Positions 1 through 9,334 of a stretch of DNA of 33,124 nt are shown piece after piece. A program made the translations under genes and the position numbers. Position 1 is the stretch's first letter. Every line of letters begins with the position of its first letter. The stretch lies in contig UQUN01000028.1 in the NCBI GenBank assembly GCA_900544175.1, forward strand, positions 1-33,124. The letters are read 5' to 3'. The notes beneath the pieces were generated by a model, which was given only the letters and a program-made list of their open reading frames with translations, made no database searches and was not told the origin of the DNA. Source of the stretch: an uncultured Alistipes sp. GTDB taxonomy: Bacteria > Bacteroidota > Bacteroidia > Bacteroidales > UBA932.

Positions 1-42
1 AAAAATGTTTAACTGAATTATTTTTTCTGTGTCTACTTTTTC
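1..42. mobile_element. Putative insertion-sequence end (left window edge)
   Basis: Positions 29-42 read GTGTCTACTTTTTC, the exact reverse complement of 33080-33093 at the other window edge. The sequence outward of the two copies differs (AT-rich here), as expected for the two different ends of one element with imperfect terminal inverted repeats. The exported-protein gene on the minus strand is open up to this boundary and hits a stop inside it. No transposase coding is visible, since only about 28 bp lie outside the repeat. The family cannot be assigned. Confidence 0.5.
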
Positions 43-326
43 ATGCTGGTACACAGATTGACTCTCTCTGAAAAAAGAGGGATACGGGCCTCAGCAAAGA
101 CTGTTTCCGTCATATCTCCGTAGAATCCGGTAAAATGGTCATAATCAAGTTCCACATAGAGCCGTTCAGACACATAAGGCATATCCGGCACAGGTAGGGC
201 GCCTGGTCCGAAATACAGCGGGGACACCCTGTTACCGTCCTGTGCCGCAGAAACTCCAGCCGCCATGCACAGCACAGAAGCGACGGATACCGCAAAAACT
301 GCATAACGATTGACAAAACAGCTCAT
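33..326 (-). CDS. N-terminal fragment of an exported protein, interrupted by a putative IS
   Basis: The 97 residues begin with a signal peptide: a hydrophobic core at about residues 8-27 ending in VSAAQ, a likely signal peptidase I site. The mature part contains YFGPGALPVPDM and a run of alternating aromatic and acidic residues. I associate this pattern with the N-terminus of a longer Bacteroidetes family of probable outer-membrane proteins; that is recollection, not a search. The last residues (about MKK) fall in the 14-bp putative IS terminus, so the gene is probably broken and its native C-terminus lies beyond the window. It diverges from gltX. A fragment this short is unlikely to be functional. 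Confidence 0.55.
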   Translation of the reverse strand: MSCFVNRYAVFAVSVASVLCMAAGVSAAQDGNRVSPLYFGPGALPVPDMPYVSERLYVELDYDHFTGFYGDMTETVFAEARIPLFSERVNLCTSMKK

Positions 327-422
327 ACTTTTATATCAGGACTCAAAGGAGTCTCAAAGGTAAGTAAAGTTTTTGCTATTTTGTATTTTTTCCATAAATT
401 GCCGCGTCATATTGAATACGTT

Positions 423-1862
423 ATGGAAGATACAGTAAGAACAAGGTTCGCACCCAGTCCTACAGGGTACATGCATATAGGCAACCTGCGCACGGCGCTC
501 TTCGCCTACCTTTTTGCAAAATCAATGAACGGCAAATTCATCCTCCGCATTGAGGACACCGATCAAGGACGCTATGTGGAGGGTGCTACAGATGTGATAT
601 ACAGTACACTAAGGACAGCCGGCCTGATCCACGACGAAGGACCGGACATCGGAGGACCCTACGGTCCGTACACACAGAGCGAGAGAAAAGGCATGTACAG
701 ACAGTATGCCGAAGAGCTCGTCGCAAAAGGAGAGGCATATTACTGCTTCTGCCAGAAAGATGACAAGGACACTGAGTCATCTGTCGAAGGATATGACCGT
801 CACTGCCGCAACCTAAGCAAGGAAGAGGTGCAGGCTGCCTTGGATGCGGGCAAGCCATATGTCATCCGCCAGCGCATCCCACTGGACGGCACGACATTCT
901 GGAACGACATGGTGTACGGAGAGATAACAGTCGAGAACTCGACCCTTGACGATCAGGTGCTGCTCAAGAGCGACGGCATGCCCACCTACAACTTCGCCAA
1001 CGTAGTGGACGACCACCTCATGCACATCACCCACATTATCAGGGGATCGGAATACCTGTCGTCCAATCCGAAATACCTGCTGCTGTACAAGGCATTCGGC
1101 TGGGAGGCCCCCGAATATATCCATCTGCCCCTGATCAACGGCAAGAACCCGGACGGAACCATAAGCAAACTCTCAAAGAGACACGGAGCCGTCAGTTTCC
1201 AGGCACTCCTCGAGCAGGGATACATACCGGAAGGCATCATCAACTACATAGCCATGCTTGGATGGTCCCCGAAATCCGAACAGGAAATATTCACTATGGA
1301 CGAGCTTATCGCCCAATTCTCGGTAAGCGGAATACACAAAAGTCCCGCCGTATTCGACTACCAGAAGCTGGATTGGGTCAACGGCAAGCATATCAGCATG
1401 ATGGACCCGGCAGTATTCCGCACGCTGGCCCTGCCTTTCTCCGGTATGGAAGGCACTGCGCTCGAATCCAAATGGGAAAAGACCGCGTCATTGCTGCAGT
1501 CCAGAATAGGAAAGATGTCCGAGATACCGGAAAAGACCGCTTTCCTGCACGAACTGCCCGACTACAGCACGGAACTGTTCATAAACAAGAAGAACAAGTC
1601 CACTCTCGAGACATCAGCTGCGATATTGAAAAAGGCAGCCGATACCCTTTCTACAGTTGATGACTGGTCTGAAGAAGTCCTTCTTGATACCGTCACAGGC
1701 ATGGCTTCCGAAGCCGGCCTCAAGATAGGGCCGTTCACATGGCCCATAAGGATCGCCCTGTCAGGACTGCTTGTAACCCCGGGAGGAGCAATCGACCTGC
1801 TTTACATTCTTGGAAAGGAAGAGTCCCTAAGAAGAATCTCCAAAGCCATTGAAAAAATTTGA
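423..1862 (+). CDS. gltX: Glutamyl-tRNA synthetase
   Basis: This cytoplasmic class I enzyme charges tRNA-Glu with glutamate. It has 479 residues, a normal length for a bacterial GluRS. The sequence shows RTRFAPSPTGYMHIGN with the HIGH-type motif HIGN at residues 18-21, and the KMSKS-type loop KLSKR at 249-253 followed by HGA. A CxC plus YDRHC cysteine cluster at roughly 115-145 matches the zinc site of the E. coli enzyme. I chose the ATG at 423 because the family starts just before RTRFAPSPTG; the longer ORF from 381 would add 14 residues with no homology. The gene stands alone, with a divergent truncated gene upstream and a lipoprotein gene downstream on the same strand after 93 bp. Confidence 0.95.
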   Translation: MEDTVRTRFAPSPTGYMHIGNLRTALFAYLFAKSMNGKFILRIEDTDQGRYVEGATDVIYSTLRTAGLIHDEGPDIGGPYGPYTQSERKGMYRQYAEELVAKGEAYYCFCQKDDKDTESSVEGYDRHCRNLSKEEVQAALDAGKPYVIRQRIPLDGTTFWNDMVYGEITVENSTLDDQVLLKSDGMPTYNFANVVDDHLMHITHIIRGSEYLSSNPKYLLLYKAFGWEAPEYIHLPLINGKNPDGTISKLSKRHGAVSFQALLEQGYIPEGIINYIAMLGWSPKSEQEIFTMDELIAQFSVSGIHKSPAVFDYQKLDWVNGKHISMMDPAVFRTLALPFSGMEGTALESKWEKTASLLQSRIGKMSEIPEKTAFLHELPDYSTELFINKKNKSTLETSAAILKKAADTLSTVDDWSEEVLLDTVTGMASEAGLKIGPFTWPIRIALSGLLVTPGGAIDLLYILGKEESLRRISKAIEKI

Positions 1863-1955
1863 AACTTTCTGTCTCATTCGTTGTCCGTACAGAAAATCTC
1901 AGTAATTTTGAGAAAACTATACCACATAATTCAACAACATCAAACCTTATACAGT

Positions 1956-3284
1956 ATGAAAAAGATTCTATTCATGACAGCCGCAGCACTGATACTTTCA
2001 ACGGGCTGCGACAACAACGACGGGCCGACCTACAATCCGGACCCTCCTGAAATCAAGACCACCGCCACTCTTTCCGTTCCCGAGCAAGGAGGCCAGGTAG
2101 AAATAGCATACGAGATCCTGAACCCGACATCGGACGGCGAGCTGACTGCCACTTCGCCCGATGAATGGATGCATGACTTCGTCGGCATAGACAGCACTAC
2201 GACCACTTTTACAGCGGATAGCAACAGCACAGGAGAAACCAGGGAGGGAAAGATCCTGCTCGCGTATACATACGGTGACGGCCAATCCGTATCCGCAGAG
2301 ATAAGTGTAAGCCAGGCCGCCATAAAAGAAGACCCGCCGGCACCCGAACCTGAGTACGATTACAACTTCGATCTTACTGACTTCACAGGTTACTACTACG
2401 GGCCTTCAGGCAACAACGGAGAACACCGCTACTCCACATATATCTCCGACATGCCGCTGATAGAGGGTCTGCCCCAGTCTGAAAGCACCTACTACCTGAT
2501 GGAGATCTATGCCGCAAATGCACCGGACAATGAAAACGCTCCACTGCCTCCTGCAGGAACGTACACGCTTAGCGAGCCCAAAAGTACTGCGGACATGACT
2601 TTCTCCTACGATTATTCGAAAGCTTCCGTCATGAGCCCCGACGGAGAATACACTTCCAACATCTACTTCGATGAAGGCACTCTCACCATCGAATATGATG
2701 GCAGCAATATCGTAATGGATGCCGTCCTCACTGACGAGGAAGGAATGACCCATCATTTCACATACTCCGGCGAGGCCGTCTACGACAACTATTACTCAGG
2801 TGGAGATGATGATGACAACAAGCTGTCTGTCAACCTCGACATCACAGCAACAGCTGCCACTGCCTCCTATATTTCAGACAATGACGGTGTCATGAACGTC
2901 AGTCTGCAGATGACAGACCTGCTCATAGGTGAAGACGGCTCAATGACTCCTCCAGGCAGCATTCTGTACATAGACCTGTACATGCCGGCCGATTTCAGCG
3001 GCGCACTTGCCACCGGGCAGACATATAATGTCGGAGGAACTGCCGAGTACACTTTGTATCCAGGCCAGATTTCCGACTATTCAGGTGCCGTATATTATGA
3101 AGGAACGTACGTAGAACATGCAGAGAACCTCGATGACATAACTTATGGAATAATCAACGGCGGAACCATGCAGATATCCGGTACTACGGACAACTACACC
3201 ATTATCTGCGATTTCACCACAGACAACGGCTTCAGTGTAAAATGCAGCTATTCCGGTCCTCTGAGTATAATCGGACTACCATAA
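1956..3284 (+). CDS. BACON-domain lipoprotein
   Basis: A 442-residue probable surface or periplasmic lipoprotein. The start at 1956 gives a clean type II signal peptide (MKK, hydrophobic stretch, lipobox LSTGC with Cys18), while the upstream in-frame start at 1881 would bury it. After a Pro-rich spacer (PDPPEIKT), residues of about 35-125 form a BACON-like beta domain (LSVPEQGGQVEIAY..., closing with EISVSQAA). BACON domains are common in Bacteroidetes proteins and are thought to bind carbohydrate or mucin. The rest is rich in Tyr, Asp, Ser and Thr, includes an Asp-rich stretch (GGDDDDN), and has no catalytic motif I recognise. It converges on another BACON lipoprotein at 3388-5688, which hints at a related role or old duplication. 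Confidence 0.8.
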   Translation: MKKILFMTAAALILSTGCDNNDGPTYNPDPPEIKTTATLSVPEQGGQVEIAYEILNPTSDGELTATSPDEWMHDFVGIDSTTTTFTADSNSTGETREGKILLAYTYGDGQSVSAEISVSQAAIKEDPPAPEPEYDYNFDLTDFTGYYYGPSGNNGEHRYSTYISDMPLIEGLPQSESTYYLMEIYAANAPDNENAPLPPAGTYTLSEPKSTADMTFSYDYSKASVMSPDGEYTSNIYFDEGTLTIEYDGSNIVMDAVLTDEEGMTHHFTYSGEAVYDNYYSGGDDDDNKLSVNLDITATAATASYISDNDGVMNVSLQMTDLLIGEDGSMTPPGSILYIDLYMPADFSGALATGQTYNVGGTAEYTLYPGQISDYSGAVYYEGTYVEHAENLDDITYGIINGGTMQISGTTDNYTIICDFTTDNGFSVKCSYSGPLSIIGLP

Positions 3285-3322
3285 CAAGGTTAGACAAATA
3301 ACCTACCCATAAGCGACAAAAA

Positions 3323-3367
3323 ATGAAGTCCCCCGAAAGCCGGATCACAGCTTTCGGGGGACTTCAT
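3323..3367. terminator. Bidirectional intrinsic terminator between two lipoprotein genes
   Basis: A perfect 18-bp inverted repeat (3323-3340 with 3350-3367) encloses a 9-base loop and has a CCCCCG core. On the minus strand the stem is followed at once by a T run (complement of 3318-3323), a good Rho-independent terminator for the gene at 3388-5688. On the plus strand the downstream tract is weaker, but the stem probably also ends the 1956-3284 transcript. The left arm lies in the 103-bp gap between convergent stop codons. Confidence 0.85.
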
Positions 3368-3387
3368 CAATCTTGCGGTACGGAAAT

Positions 3388-5688
3388 TCAATCAATGCTG
3401 CCGGAAGGCTGGATTCTCCTGACGGTCTCACTTACCTCCGGCACTTCAGTAACGGTACGGGACGCAGTTGTCGTCACGCCATAAGGATTGAAGCCGTCCA
3501 CAGGAGACACACCGCCCTTTGAGAAATTCAGCACTATCCTCGTGACAGGACCGAAGTTGCCTTCAGCATCCTCAGCCACACCCATAAGAGTAATGACAGT
3601 ATTCCATGGAGCATAGAAAACATATTCCGGCTCATTCTTGACTCCTCTTGGATAAAGTTCGTCTATTATCCTCTCATCTGAGAGATAATCTGTATCAGAG
3701 CAGTCTCCTTCAAAAATATGATAGTAGTAATTGGCTGTACCGTCACTTACTTCCGTGCTTACAGGAACCACTGCATAGCCGGCGGCATCACCCAAGGCGG
3801 GATACTTCTCAGCGACCTCGTCTCCGTCATAATATTCGTCCACATTGAGGTCGATATGCACATCGGCAGGGACAAGTATCTCCGTACGGAAAATATCCCC
3901 GAAGTAAATTTCCGTAGCCAGTTCGCCTGTTTCAGCATAGACTCCCACTGCGAACGGCTTGTACTCTGTGTCGGAGTCAAGCGTCTTGAATGTCGAGGAG
4001 GATTCTCCGGTAGTCGTCAACTTGGACATGTAGTCCACCATGTCCCTGACATATCCAAGTCCAAGATAGTACTCGTACTCGGCATTTATGATTCCGATCA
4101 CATCTTCCTGAGAATTGCCCGCCTCCACAAGATTCCAGTAATACCTTGCGTTTTCAGGCTCGGGATATACGGTCACAGTAGCACCGCGCTGTGTCACATC
4201 CTTTATTTCAAAGTCAAATACAAGTGACGACGGATCCACCTCATTCAGTGTGGTGAACGTATGCGTGAACAGCTGTGTTGTAGGCACACCGTAATCGTAA
4301 CCGAAAGCATAGACCATATACTCTGTTTCCGGCTCAAGATCGCTTCTGTACATCACTCCGGCACCTGTCTTTACAAGGTATGAAAGATTGTCACCGTACT
4401 CCTCAAGTACTGACCTGATAATTGCGTCATCCTCCATTCCCTTGAATATGACCGCCTTCTCAATAAGTGGAACAAAAGGATCCAGATTGGACGGATAAAC
4501 GGACACTTCCGCATAGTTCACTCCCAGCTTATCCACCTCAAACTCTATAATATTGTCTGACTGCTCGATAGAACCGGTAGTGAAATCTTTCACTGTAACC
4601 TCTCCTATCACACTGCAATCTTCTCCTATCGCACATGCGAACGCATAGTAATCCTTTTCCGCATTCAGTTCCGCGAATTCTACCTCCTTTTCCCCGAAGT
4701 TGGCCAATTCCTCGAATATCTGCTCATCCGTCATACCGTCCCGCATTCTCATCAGGAATATCTCATCCGACATGAACATCTCCGCAGCGCCAGGCCACTC
4801 CCCGCCATAGAATTTCAGGAAATCATCGGCTTCCATCAAGTTAATGTAATACGCCTGCTCAGGATCCGAAGGACTGGCCTTGACCGTGACTTTATTGCCC
4901 GACACGTCCGTACTCAGCTCCACGACACAGTCACTCTGAGCCTTTGTCTGTGTCTTGAACGCCTTACGGCTGATCCCGGTAGTGGTCTCACCCATTACAG
5001 TCATTCCGTATGCGAACATGTAGTATTCGGTCTCTGCCTCCAGGTCATAGAACACGAAATCCGAGGACTCGCCCTTATAAAGCACCTCTTTCTCAAGGAA
5101 ACTGTCCAGATTCATACCTAAGGAAGATGCCGTAGTGCTCAGATAATCCATAATATACTTGAAGAACTCATCGTTGGATTCAAAACCGTCCATATAGCCT
5201 TTTCCTATGACAAGGCTCAGATATGTCCTGTCGGAATCGACCGGAATGACCGTATAGGAAACCGAAGACGAGGTCAGATTGTCGATGACAAACGAAAACT
5301 GATCCGAAGTCTCTCCCTCAGCACCGTCCTGCACTACATTGAAAGTCAAGGTAGACGGACCATAAGCCAGCAGAAGTTCCGCTGTCCGCTCCGCCCCAAG
5401 CATATTGGGAGACACATAGAACGCAACAACACCTTCGTGCTCCGTATCCACATTCGTTATCCAGTCCACAGTATCGGGTACGGATACCGATACCGCATAC
5501 TGGTCCGACGGATTGATGACAGAATACTTGAACTCACACCATCCTCCGTCATAAGCCACATGGACATCTCCTTCCGTGCCCGCTTTCAGTTCCGGCTGGA
5601 ACCTCTTCTCATCATTACTGCATGACGCAACCACCGACATGTATACCGGCAACAATGCCATTATTGCAAAAACAAACCCTTTTTTCAT
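3388..5688 (-). CDS. Large multi-domain BACON lipoprotein
   Basis: A 766-residue exported protein with a type II signal peptide (lipobox VVASC, Cys23), probably anchored in the outer membrane. Residues of about 35-125 form a BACON-like domain (VAYDGGWCEFKYSVINPSD ... STLTFNVVQDGA). At least four repeats of roughly 110 residues follow, each closing with an acidic-aromatic strand such as AETEYYMFAYG, AEKDYYAFACAIG, PETEYMVYAFGYD or SDTEYKPFAVGVY; these look like fibronectin-III or Ig-type beta sandwiches. No catalytic residues are apparent, so adhesion or glycan binding is the likeliest role. It has its own promoter (5714-5744) and ends at the shared hairpin 3323-3367. Confidence 0.8.
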   Translation of the reverse strand: MKKGFVFAIMALLPVYMSVVASCSNDEKRFQPELKAGTEGDVHVAYDGGWCEFKYSVINPSDQYAVSVSVPDTVDWITNVDTEHEGVVAFYVSPNMLGAERTAELLLAYGPSTLTFNVVQDGAEGETSDQFSFVIDNLTSSSVSYTVIPVDSDRTYLSLVIGKGYMDGFESNDEFFKYIMDYLSTTASSLGMNLDSFLEKEVLYKGESSDFVFYDLEAETEYYMFAYGMTVMGETTTGISRKAFKTQTKAQSDCVVELSTDVSGNKVTVKASPSDPEQAYYINLMEADDFLKFYGGEWPGAAEMFMSDEIFLMRMRDGMTDEQIFEELANFGEKEVEFAELNAEKDYYAFACAIGEDCSVIGEVTVKDFTTGSIEQSDNIIEFEVDKLGVNYAEVSVYPSNLDPFVPLIEKAVIFKGMEDDAIIRSVLEEYGDNLSYLVKTGAGVMYRSDLEPETEYMVYAFGYDYGVPTTQLFTHTFTTLNEVDPSSLVFDFEIKDVTQRGATVTVYPEPENARYYWNLVEAGNSQEDVIGIINAEYEYYLGLGYVRDMVDYMSKLTTTGESSSTFKTLDSDTEYKPFAVGVYAETGELATEIYFGDIFRTEILVPADVHIDLNVDEYYDGDEVAEKYPALGDAAGYAVVPVSTEVSDGTANYYYHIFEGDCSDTDYLSDERIIDELYPRGVKNEPEYVFYAPWNTVITLMGVAEDAEGNFGPVTRIVLNFSKGGVSPVDGFNPYGVTTTASRTVTEVPEVSETVRRIQPSGSID

Positions 5689-5713
5689 AGTCCTTACTTT
5701 TAATTAATATATG

Positions 5714-5744
5714 CGAATATAACATATTATCTACGATATTCAAA
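5714..5744 (-). promoter_or_regulatory. Bacteroides-type promoter of the 766-residue lipoprotein gene
   Basis: Read on the minus strand: TTTG (5744-5741), a 19-bp spacer, then TATATTCG (5721-5714). This matches the TTTG-N19/21-TAnnTTTG consensus with one mismatch. Transcription would start about 19 nt before the ATG at 5688. The upstream rsmF gene ends at 5783, so the promoter sits in the gap. Confidence 0.6.
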
Positions 5745-5782
5745 GATTTTCAGGAAAATATGGCTGCCGCATCCACACTGAC

Positions 5783-7189
5783 CTACCTTTTCCGAAGAGC
5801 TACAGAATGAGGGAGAAGGCTGTTGCAGCGGTTGCCGAGATTCTTGACTATACAGAAAGGGACGGCTGCAGGGGAAAACGTAAGGACGACATAGCCGGAA
5901 GGCGCACCGTGCAGGACGACAGGATCGCGACGAATACAGGACAAGGCCATATCAAGCCCCACATTCACTTCCGGAAGACTGTTTCGTCTGTAAACCTCAC
6001 TCTGGATCAACGAGTATTGAGGCTGGATCACCTGACATGCCCCAGCCTTGACCTCAGCCACTGCCGTTCCGGACATCATTATGCTCAGACCCGAAGAAGT
6101 CTCGAATGCCTGCATTACGGCACACACTTCATCCGGAAAGGCCTTCAGCATATTGCCTTTCTGGAAGACACGAAAACCTTCCTTTACCCAGCCAGGACTT
6201 TCAGCAGTCCTATAAAGGAATCTGCCATCCCTCTTGTTCCCTTTTTTACGGTTACGGTTTCCTTGAGTACAGGCCGGACTATCTGCCGCTGCACCAGGCA
6301 AGCGCAGGGCCGAAAAGAAAAAGCCCTCCCCCGCCCCGATATCTCCAGGATAGAAATGCCGCTGTTCCAGAATCTCGAAGCCGTACTCAGACGCCAGCCA
6401 TGCGACATTGTCCTCATCCTCAAAGTGATTGAAGGTACAAGTGGAATAAACCAGCAGCCCTCCCGGACGCAAAGCCGGAAGCACGTCCGACAGAATCCGG
6501 CGCTGACGGGCCGCACAGAGCCGGACATTATCCACAGACCACTGGGCCACCGACTCCGGGTCCTTGCGGAACATCCCTTCCCCGGAGCACGGCACATCGG
6601 CCACAATCACATCGAAACATCCCGGAATATCTGCAAAATCCGCCGGATCATTGTTGGTGACAATGACATTGGCGGCCCCCCACTTGGAGACGTTCTCACA
6701 CAGCACGGATGCCCGGGAACGGATGACTTCGTTGCTCACCAGAAACGAAGTGGGAATATCCCGCAGCATGGACAGCAGATGCGTGGTCTTGCCGCCAGGA
6801 GCAGCACACAAGTCCAGCACGGCAAATGCTCCGGCAGGACGGTCTTCCCTCATCTGCCTCATAATCGGGAAAATCCTCTCGAGATACATGGAAGAAGCCT
6901 CCTGGACGTAATATGCGCCGGCATGAAAGAGCGGATCCAGATAGAATTCGGGACGGGTCTCCAGGAAACTGCCCCATTGCGAGAATGTCCTGCGCGCTCT
7001 GTCAACCGGAAGCCAGGACAAAGTGCCACAGACAGCCTGATCAGCACTCATGTCTGCAGAAGGCATCTTGAACGGATTGAGCCGTACGGCAACTGATGGA
7101 GCCGTATTCTGAATATAATAAAGAACCTCCCCCGCTCTTTCAGGACCGAGGGAGTGTACAAGCTGTTCTATAAACTGTTCCGGCAGCAT
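5783..7189 (-). CDS. rsmF: RsmF-like rRNA (cytosine-C5) methyltransferase
   Basis: A 468-residue SAM-dependent RNA m5C methyltransferase of the NOL1/NOP2/Sun family. Motif I is DLCAAPGGKT at 116-125. Motif IV is DVPCSGEGMFRK with Cys191, and the catalytic nucleophile is Cys241 in YSTCTFN, so the two-cysteine RNA m5C mechanism appears intact. The PCSGEGMFRKD form and the roughly 150-residue C-terminal extension containing GAGEGFFFSAL are typical of the RsmF/YebU group, which methylates 16S rRNA (C1407 in E. coli). The exact target here is inferred. It is the last gene of the lysO-pyrE-SRPBCC-rsmF cluster, 18 bp behind the SRPBCC-like gene. Confidence 0.88.
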   Translation of the reverse strand: MLPEQFIEQLVHSLGPERAGEVLYYIQNTAPSVAVRLNPFKMPSADMSADQAVCGTLSWLPVDRARRTFSQWGSFLETRPEFYLDPLFHAGAYYVQEASSMYLERIFPIMRQMREDRPAGAFAVLDLCAAPGGKTTHLLSMLRDIPTSFLVSNEVIRSRASVLCENVSKWGAANVIVTNNDPADFADIPGCFDVIVADVPCSGEGMFRKDPESVAQWSVDNVRLCAARQRRILSDVLPALRPGGLLVYSTCTFNHFEDEDNVAWLASEYGFEILEQRHFYPGDIGAGEGFFFSALRLPGAAADSPACTQGNRNRKKGNKRDGRFLYRTAESPGWVKEGFRVFQKGNMLKAFPDEVCAVMQAFETSSGLSIMMSGTAVAEVKAGACQVIQPQYSLIQSEVYRRNSLPEVNVGLDMALSCIRRDPVVLHGAPSGYVVLTFSPAAVPFCIVKNLGNRCNSLLPHSVALRKR

Positions 7190-7207
7190 CGGGAAAATCC
7201 GCAGCCG

Positions 7208-7675
7208 TCAGCTGAAACTGACCGGCGGCTTGATGTCGGAAAAATCCACGGGCTGACCGGCGGCCGCACTGTTGACAGCATTTTCTATCTGGTCCGTAAT
7301 TGAATCCACCATCTCCTGCAACTTGTTGCCAACCATCATCTTCATCATAAAATTGAGCTCGGCCTCCAGCTCTATATGGAACAGAGACGAATCAAGCCCT
7401 ACTGGATCCATGAAAAACGACATGGTGAAAGATATGAATGACTGCCCGTCATCTTTCAGGACTACAAGGGAGAACGGTTCCCGCCTCTCAACCTTGATTC
7501 CCATGCTTATACCTTTGTATTCGATACGTATGCTGTCCTTGTCAGCCTGAACTTTGGCCTTATATTCGTCCGGAAGGCCGGCTACCAGCATACTCAGGTC
7601 AGAGAACATGCCGAAAATGACCATAGGAGGCTTTTTCAGTATTACCTCCTTACCTTTAACACTTGTATTACTCAT
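7208..7675 (-). CDS. SRPBCC-like conserved protein
   Basis: A 155-residue cytoplasmic protein without signal or membrane segment. The order of short strands (DKDSIRIEYKGISMGIKV ... FSLVVLKDD ... FHIELEAELNFMMKMMVGNKL) with a long C-terminal helix suggests a START/SRPBCC lipid- or ligand-binding fold, an assignment from pattern and memory. Met-rich segments in the final helix are typical of this small family, which I recall next to pyrE in Bacteroidales. Its ATG lies inside the last codons of pyrE (8-bp overlap), so the two are translationally coupled. The ligand is unknown. Confidence 0.7.
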   Translation of the reverse strand: MSNTSVKGKEVILKKPPMVIFGMFSDLSMLVAGLPDEYKAKVQADKDSIRIEYKGISMGIKVERREPFSLVVLKDDGQSFISFTMSFFMDPVGLDSSLFHIELEAELNFMMKMMVGNKLQEMVDSITDQIENAVNSAAAGQPVDFSDIKPPVSFS

Positions 7676-8309
7676 GTTCCTTGCTCCATTTATCAGGATC
7701 GTATCTCCATTCCTTCAGCATCCTGGCATCCTCCTCCCTCACATAGCCGGTATCCACAGCGACATCTATGAGTGTGTCATAATTTGACAAAGTATACAGT
7801 TCCACATCTGCCGTCTCGAACGCCTTTCTTGCCTTGTCGAAATTATATGAGAAAATAGCGACCATACCGGCGACATGCACATTGCATTTAAGAAGAGCGC
7901 TCACCGCCGACAGGCTGCTCTTACCTGTGGAGACCAGATCCTCTATGACAACAACGCTCTCGCCTCCGTGAAGCACGCCCTCCACCTGATTGCCCATGCC
8001 GTGGTCCTTGGCCTTGGAACGGATGTACACAAACGGCTTGCCCATCATCTCCGCAACAATGGCACCGTAGGCAATAGCCCCTGTAGCCACACCTGCTATC
8101 ACGTCCACCTTCTTGAACTCAGCCCTGACAACCTCAATCATAGACTCGCAGATAGTCCTGCGGAATTCAGGATAGGACAAAGCCTTGCGGTTGTCGCAAT
8201 AAATAGGTGAGTGAAGTCCGGATGCCCAGAGGAAAGGCTTCTCGGGACTGAGTCTGACTGCCTCGATATCCAGCAGTCCCTTTGCAATCTTATATTCCAG
8301 ATTTTCCAT
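7668..8309 (-). CDS. pyrE: Orotate phosphoribosyltransferase
   Basis: It converts orotate and PRPP to OMP in de novo pyrimidine synthesis and has 213 residues. The PRPP-binding motif VVVIEDLVSTGKS, the N-terminal FLWASGLHSPIYCDNRK and the YIRSKAKDHG loop identify it. The ORF can be extended to a TTG at 8324, but GAAGGA stands 7 nt before the ATG at 8309, so I choose that start; an ATG at 8315 would leave only 1 nt of spacing. The gene lies 50 bp downstream of the lysO-like gene and overlaps the SRPBCC-like gene by 8 bp, so one operon is likely. Confidence 0.92.
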   Translation of the reverse strand: MENLEYKIAKGLLDIEAVRLSPEKPFLWASGLHSPIYCDNRKALSYPEFRRTICESMIEVVRAEFKKVDVIAGVATGAIAYGAIVAEMMGKPFVYIRSKAKDHGMGNQVEGVLHGGESVVVIEDLVSTGKSSLSAVSALLKCNVHVAGMVAIFSYNFDKARKAFETADVELYTLSNYDTLIDVAVDTGYVREEDARMLKEWRYDPDKWSKEHE

Positions 8310-8359
8310 ACGCATATCCTTCAAAAATCGTTCAAAGTTAGTAATTTTTTATTCAGAAA

Positions 8360-9313
8360 TCACAGAATGCAGAAAAATGTCACCAGAAAAGGGACGGAAA
8401 AATCCACTACGAACCCATGATATATGGACAGAACGGCATACCGTTCTCCACAAGTATTGGTTATTATCGGCAGGGTGACATCCGCAGTAGTGGCTCCTCC
8501 GGCGGCTATGGGAGCCAATGGACCGAACCATCGTGCCAGCAGAGGGGCAGCCAGAAGGGTAATGAACTCGCGGACAATATTGGCAACGAGCGCGACAGTG
8601 CCCAGTTCGGCTCCTTTATACTCCGTTATGATGATACTGGAAAGCGAATAGTAGGCAAATCCGGAACCGACTGCCATAGTCTCCTGGACACTGCGGTGCG
8701 GAAGCAGCAGTCCCATCAGAGCGGAAGCGGCCAGAGTCCCGATGACAGTACACAACGGCAGCAAGGCAAGTCCCGGACTGAGTCTGCGGAAACTGCCTAT
8801 GACATCCGGACTGTTACCGATACTGAAGCCCACAACGAATATCAGGGCATACAGGGCGTACACGGCTATACCGGTTTCGGTGACATCAAACGGAAGCAGT
8901 CCATACAGCCCGCACAGAATCCCGGCTGCAAAGAATGCCACGATCACGATACTGTCTGCCACAGCCCTCAACCCGGTGCCGCCCTCGTTCCCGGCCGTAG
9001 ATTTTCCGGAGCCGGATTCTCCGTACATTCCTTTCCGATCATCCGAAGCACCGCGTTTCCTGACAAAGGTCCACAACAGCAAGGCCATAACACAGCTTCC
9101 CGCAGCGCATGCCACGGCCACGCCCAAAGCCTCCAGCCCAAGTGACGGCAGACTCTGCATCACCATTCTGTTGCCTCCGGCCTCCAGACCGAGAAGAAAA
9201 AGCAACAGCCATATAAGAAAGACCGACAACCTGCCCGTCCATGCGAACCTTCTGCGCCTGAGAAACCATCCGGCAATCAAACCACCTGCAAGAAATCCGA
9301 AAACCGCAAACAT
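8360..9313 (-). CDS. lysO: LysO-family (DUF340) lysine exporter-like membrane protein
   Basis: A 317-residue integral membrane protein with about eight hydrophobic segments. A first half (AVFGFLAGGLIAGWFL, then LIWLLLFLLGLEAGGN) and a second half (VIVAFFAAGILCGLYGLLPFD) carry the pattern of LysO/YbjE, which exports L-lysine in E. coli. Conserved-looking polar stretches FVVGFSIGNSPDV, AVGSGFAYYSLSS and APIAAGGATTADVTLP support this. Roughly residues 100-125 are a hydrophilic, low-complexity Gly/Ser/Lys-rich insert. I start at the ATG at 9313, where AAGAGG directly abuts the codon; the longer frame begins at a TTG and runs through the promoter box. Substrate is inferred from family only. Confidence 0.8.
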   Translation of the reverse strand: MFAVFGFLAGGLIAGWFLRRRRFAWTGRLSVFLIWLLLFLLGLEAGGNRMVMQSLPSLGLEALGVAVACAAGSCVMALLLWTFVRKRGASDDRKGMYGESGSGKSTAGNEGGTGLRAVADSIVIVAFFAAGILCGLYGLLPFDVTETGIAVYALYALIFVVGFSIGNSPDVIGSFRRLSPGLALLPLCTVIGTLAASALMGLLLPHRSVQETMAVGSGFAYYSLSSIIITEYKGAELGTVALVANIVREFITLLAAPLLARWFGPLAPIAAGGATTADVTLPIITNTCGERYAVLSIYHGFVVDFSVPFLVTFFCIL

Positions 9314-9334
9314 CCTCTTAAAATTTTTGCCGCG

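Noticed and set aside
381..422. Longer start of gltX at 381
   Set aside because: The extra 14 residues precede the conserved N-terminus and match no family start; ATG 423 fits.
5807..7096. 429-residue open frame opposite rsmF
   Set aside because: It is antisense to a clear methyltransferase gene and its composition is untypical (Arg, His and Pro rich).
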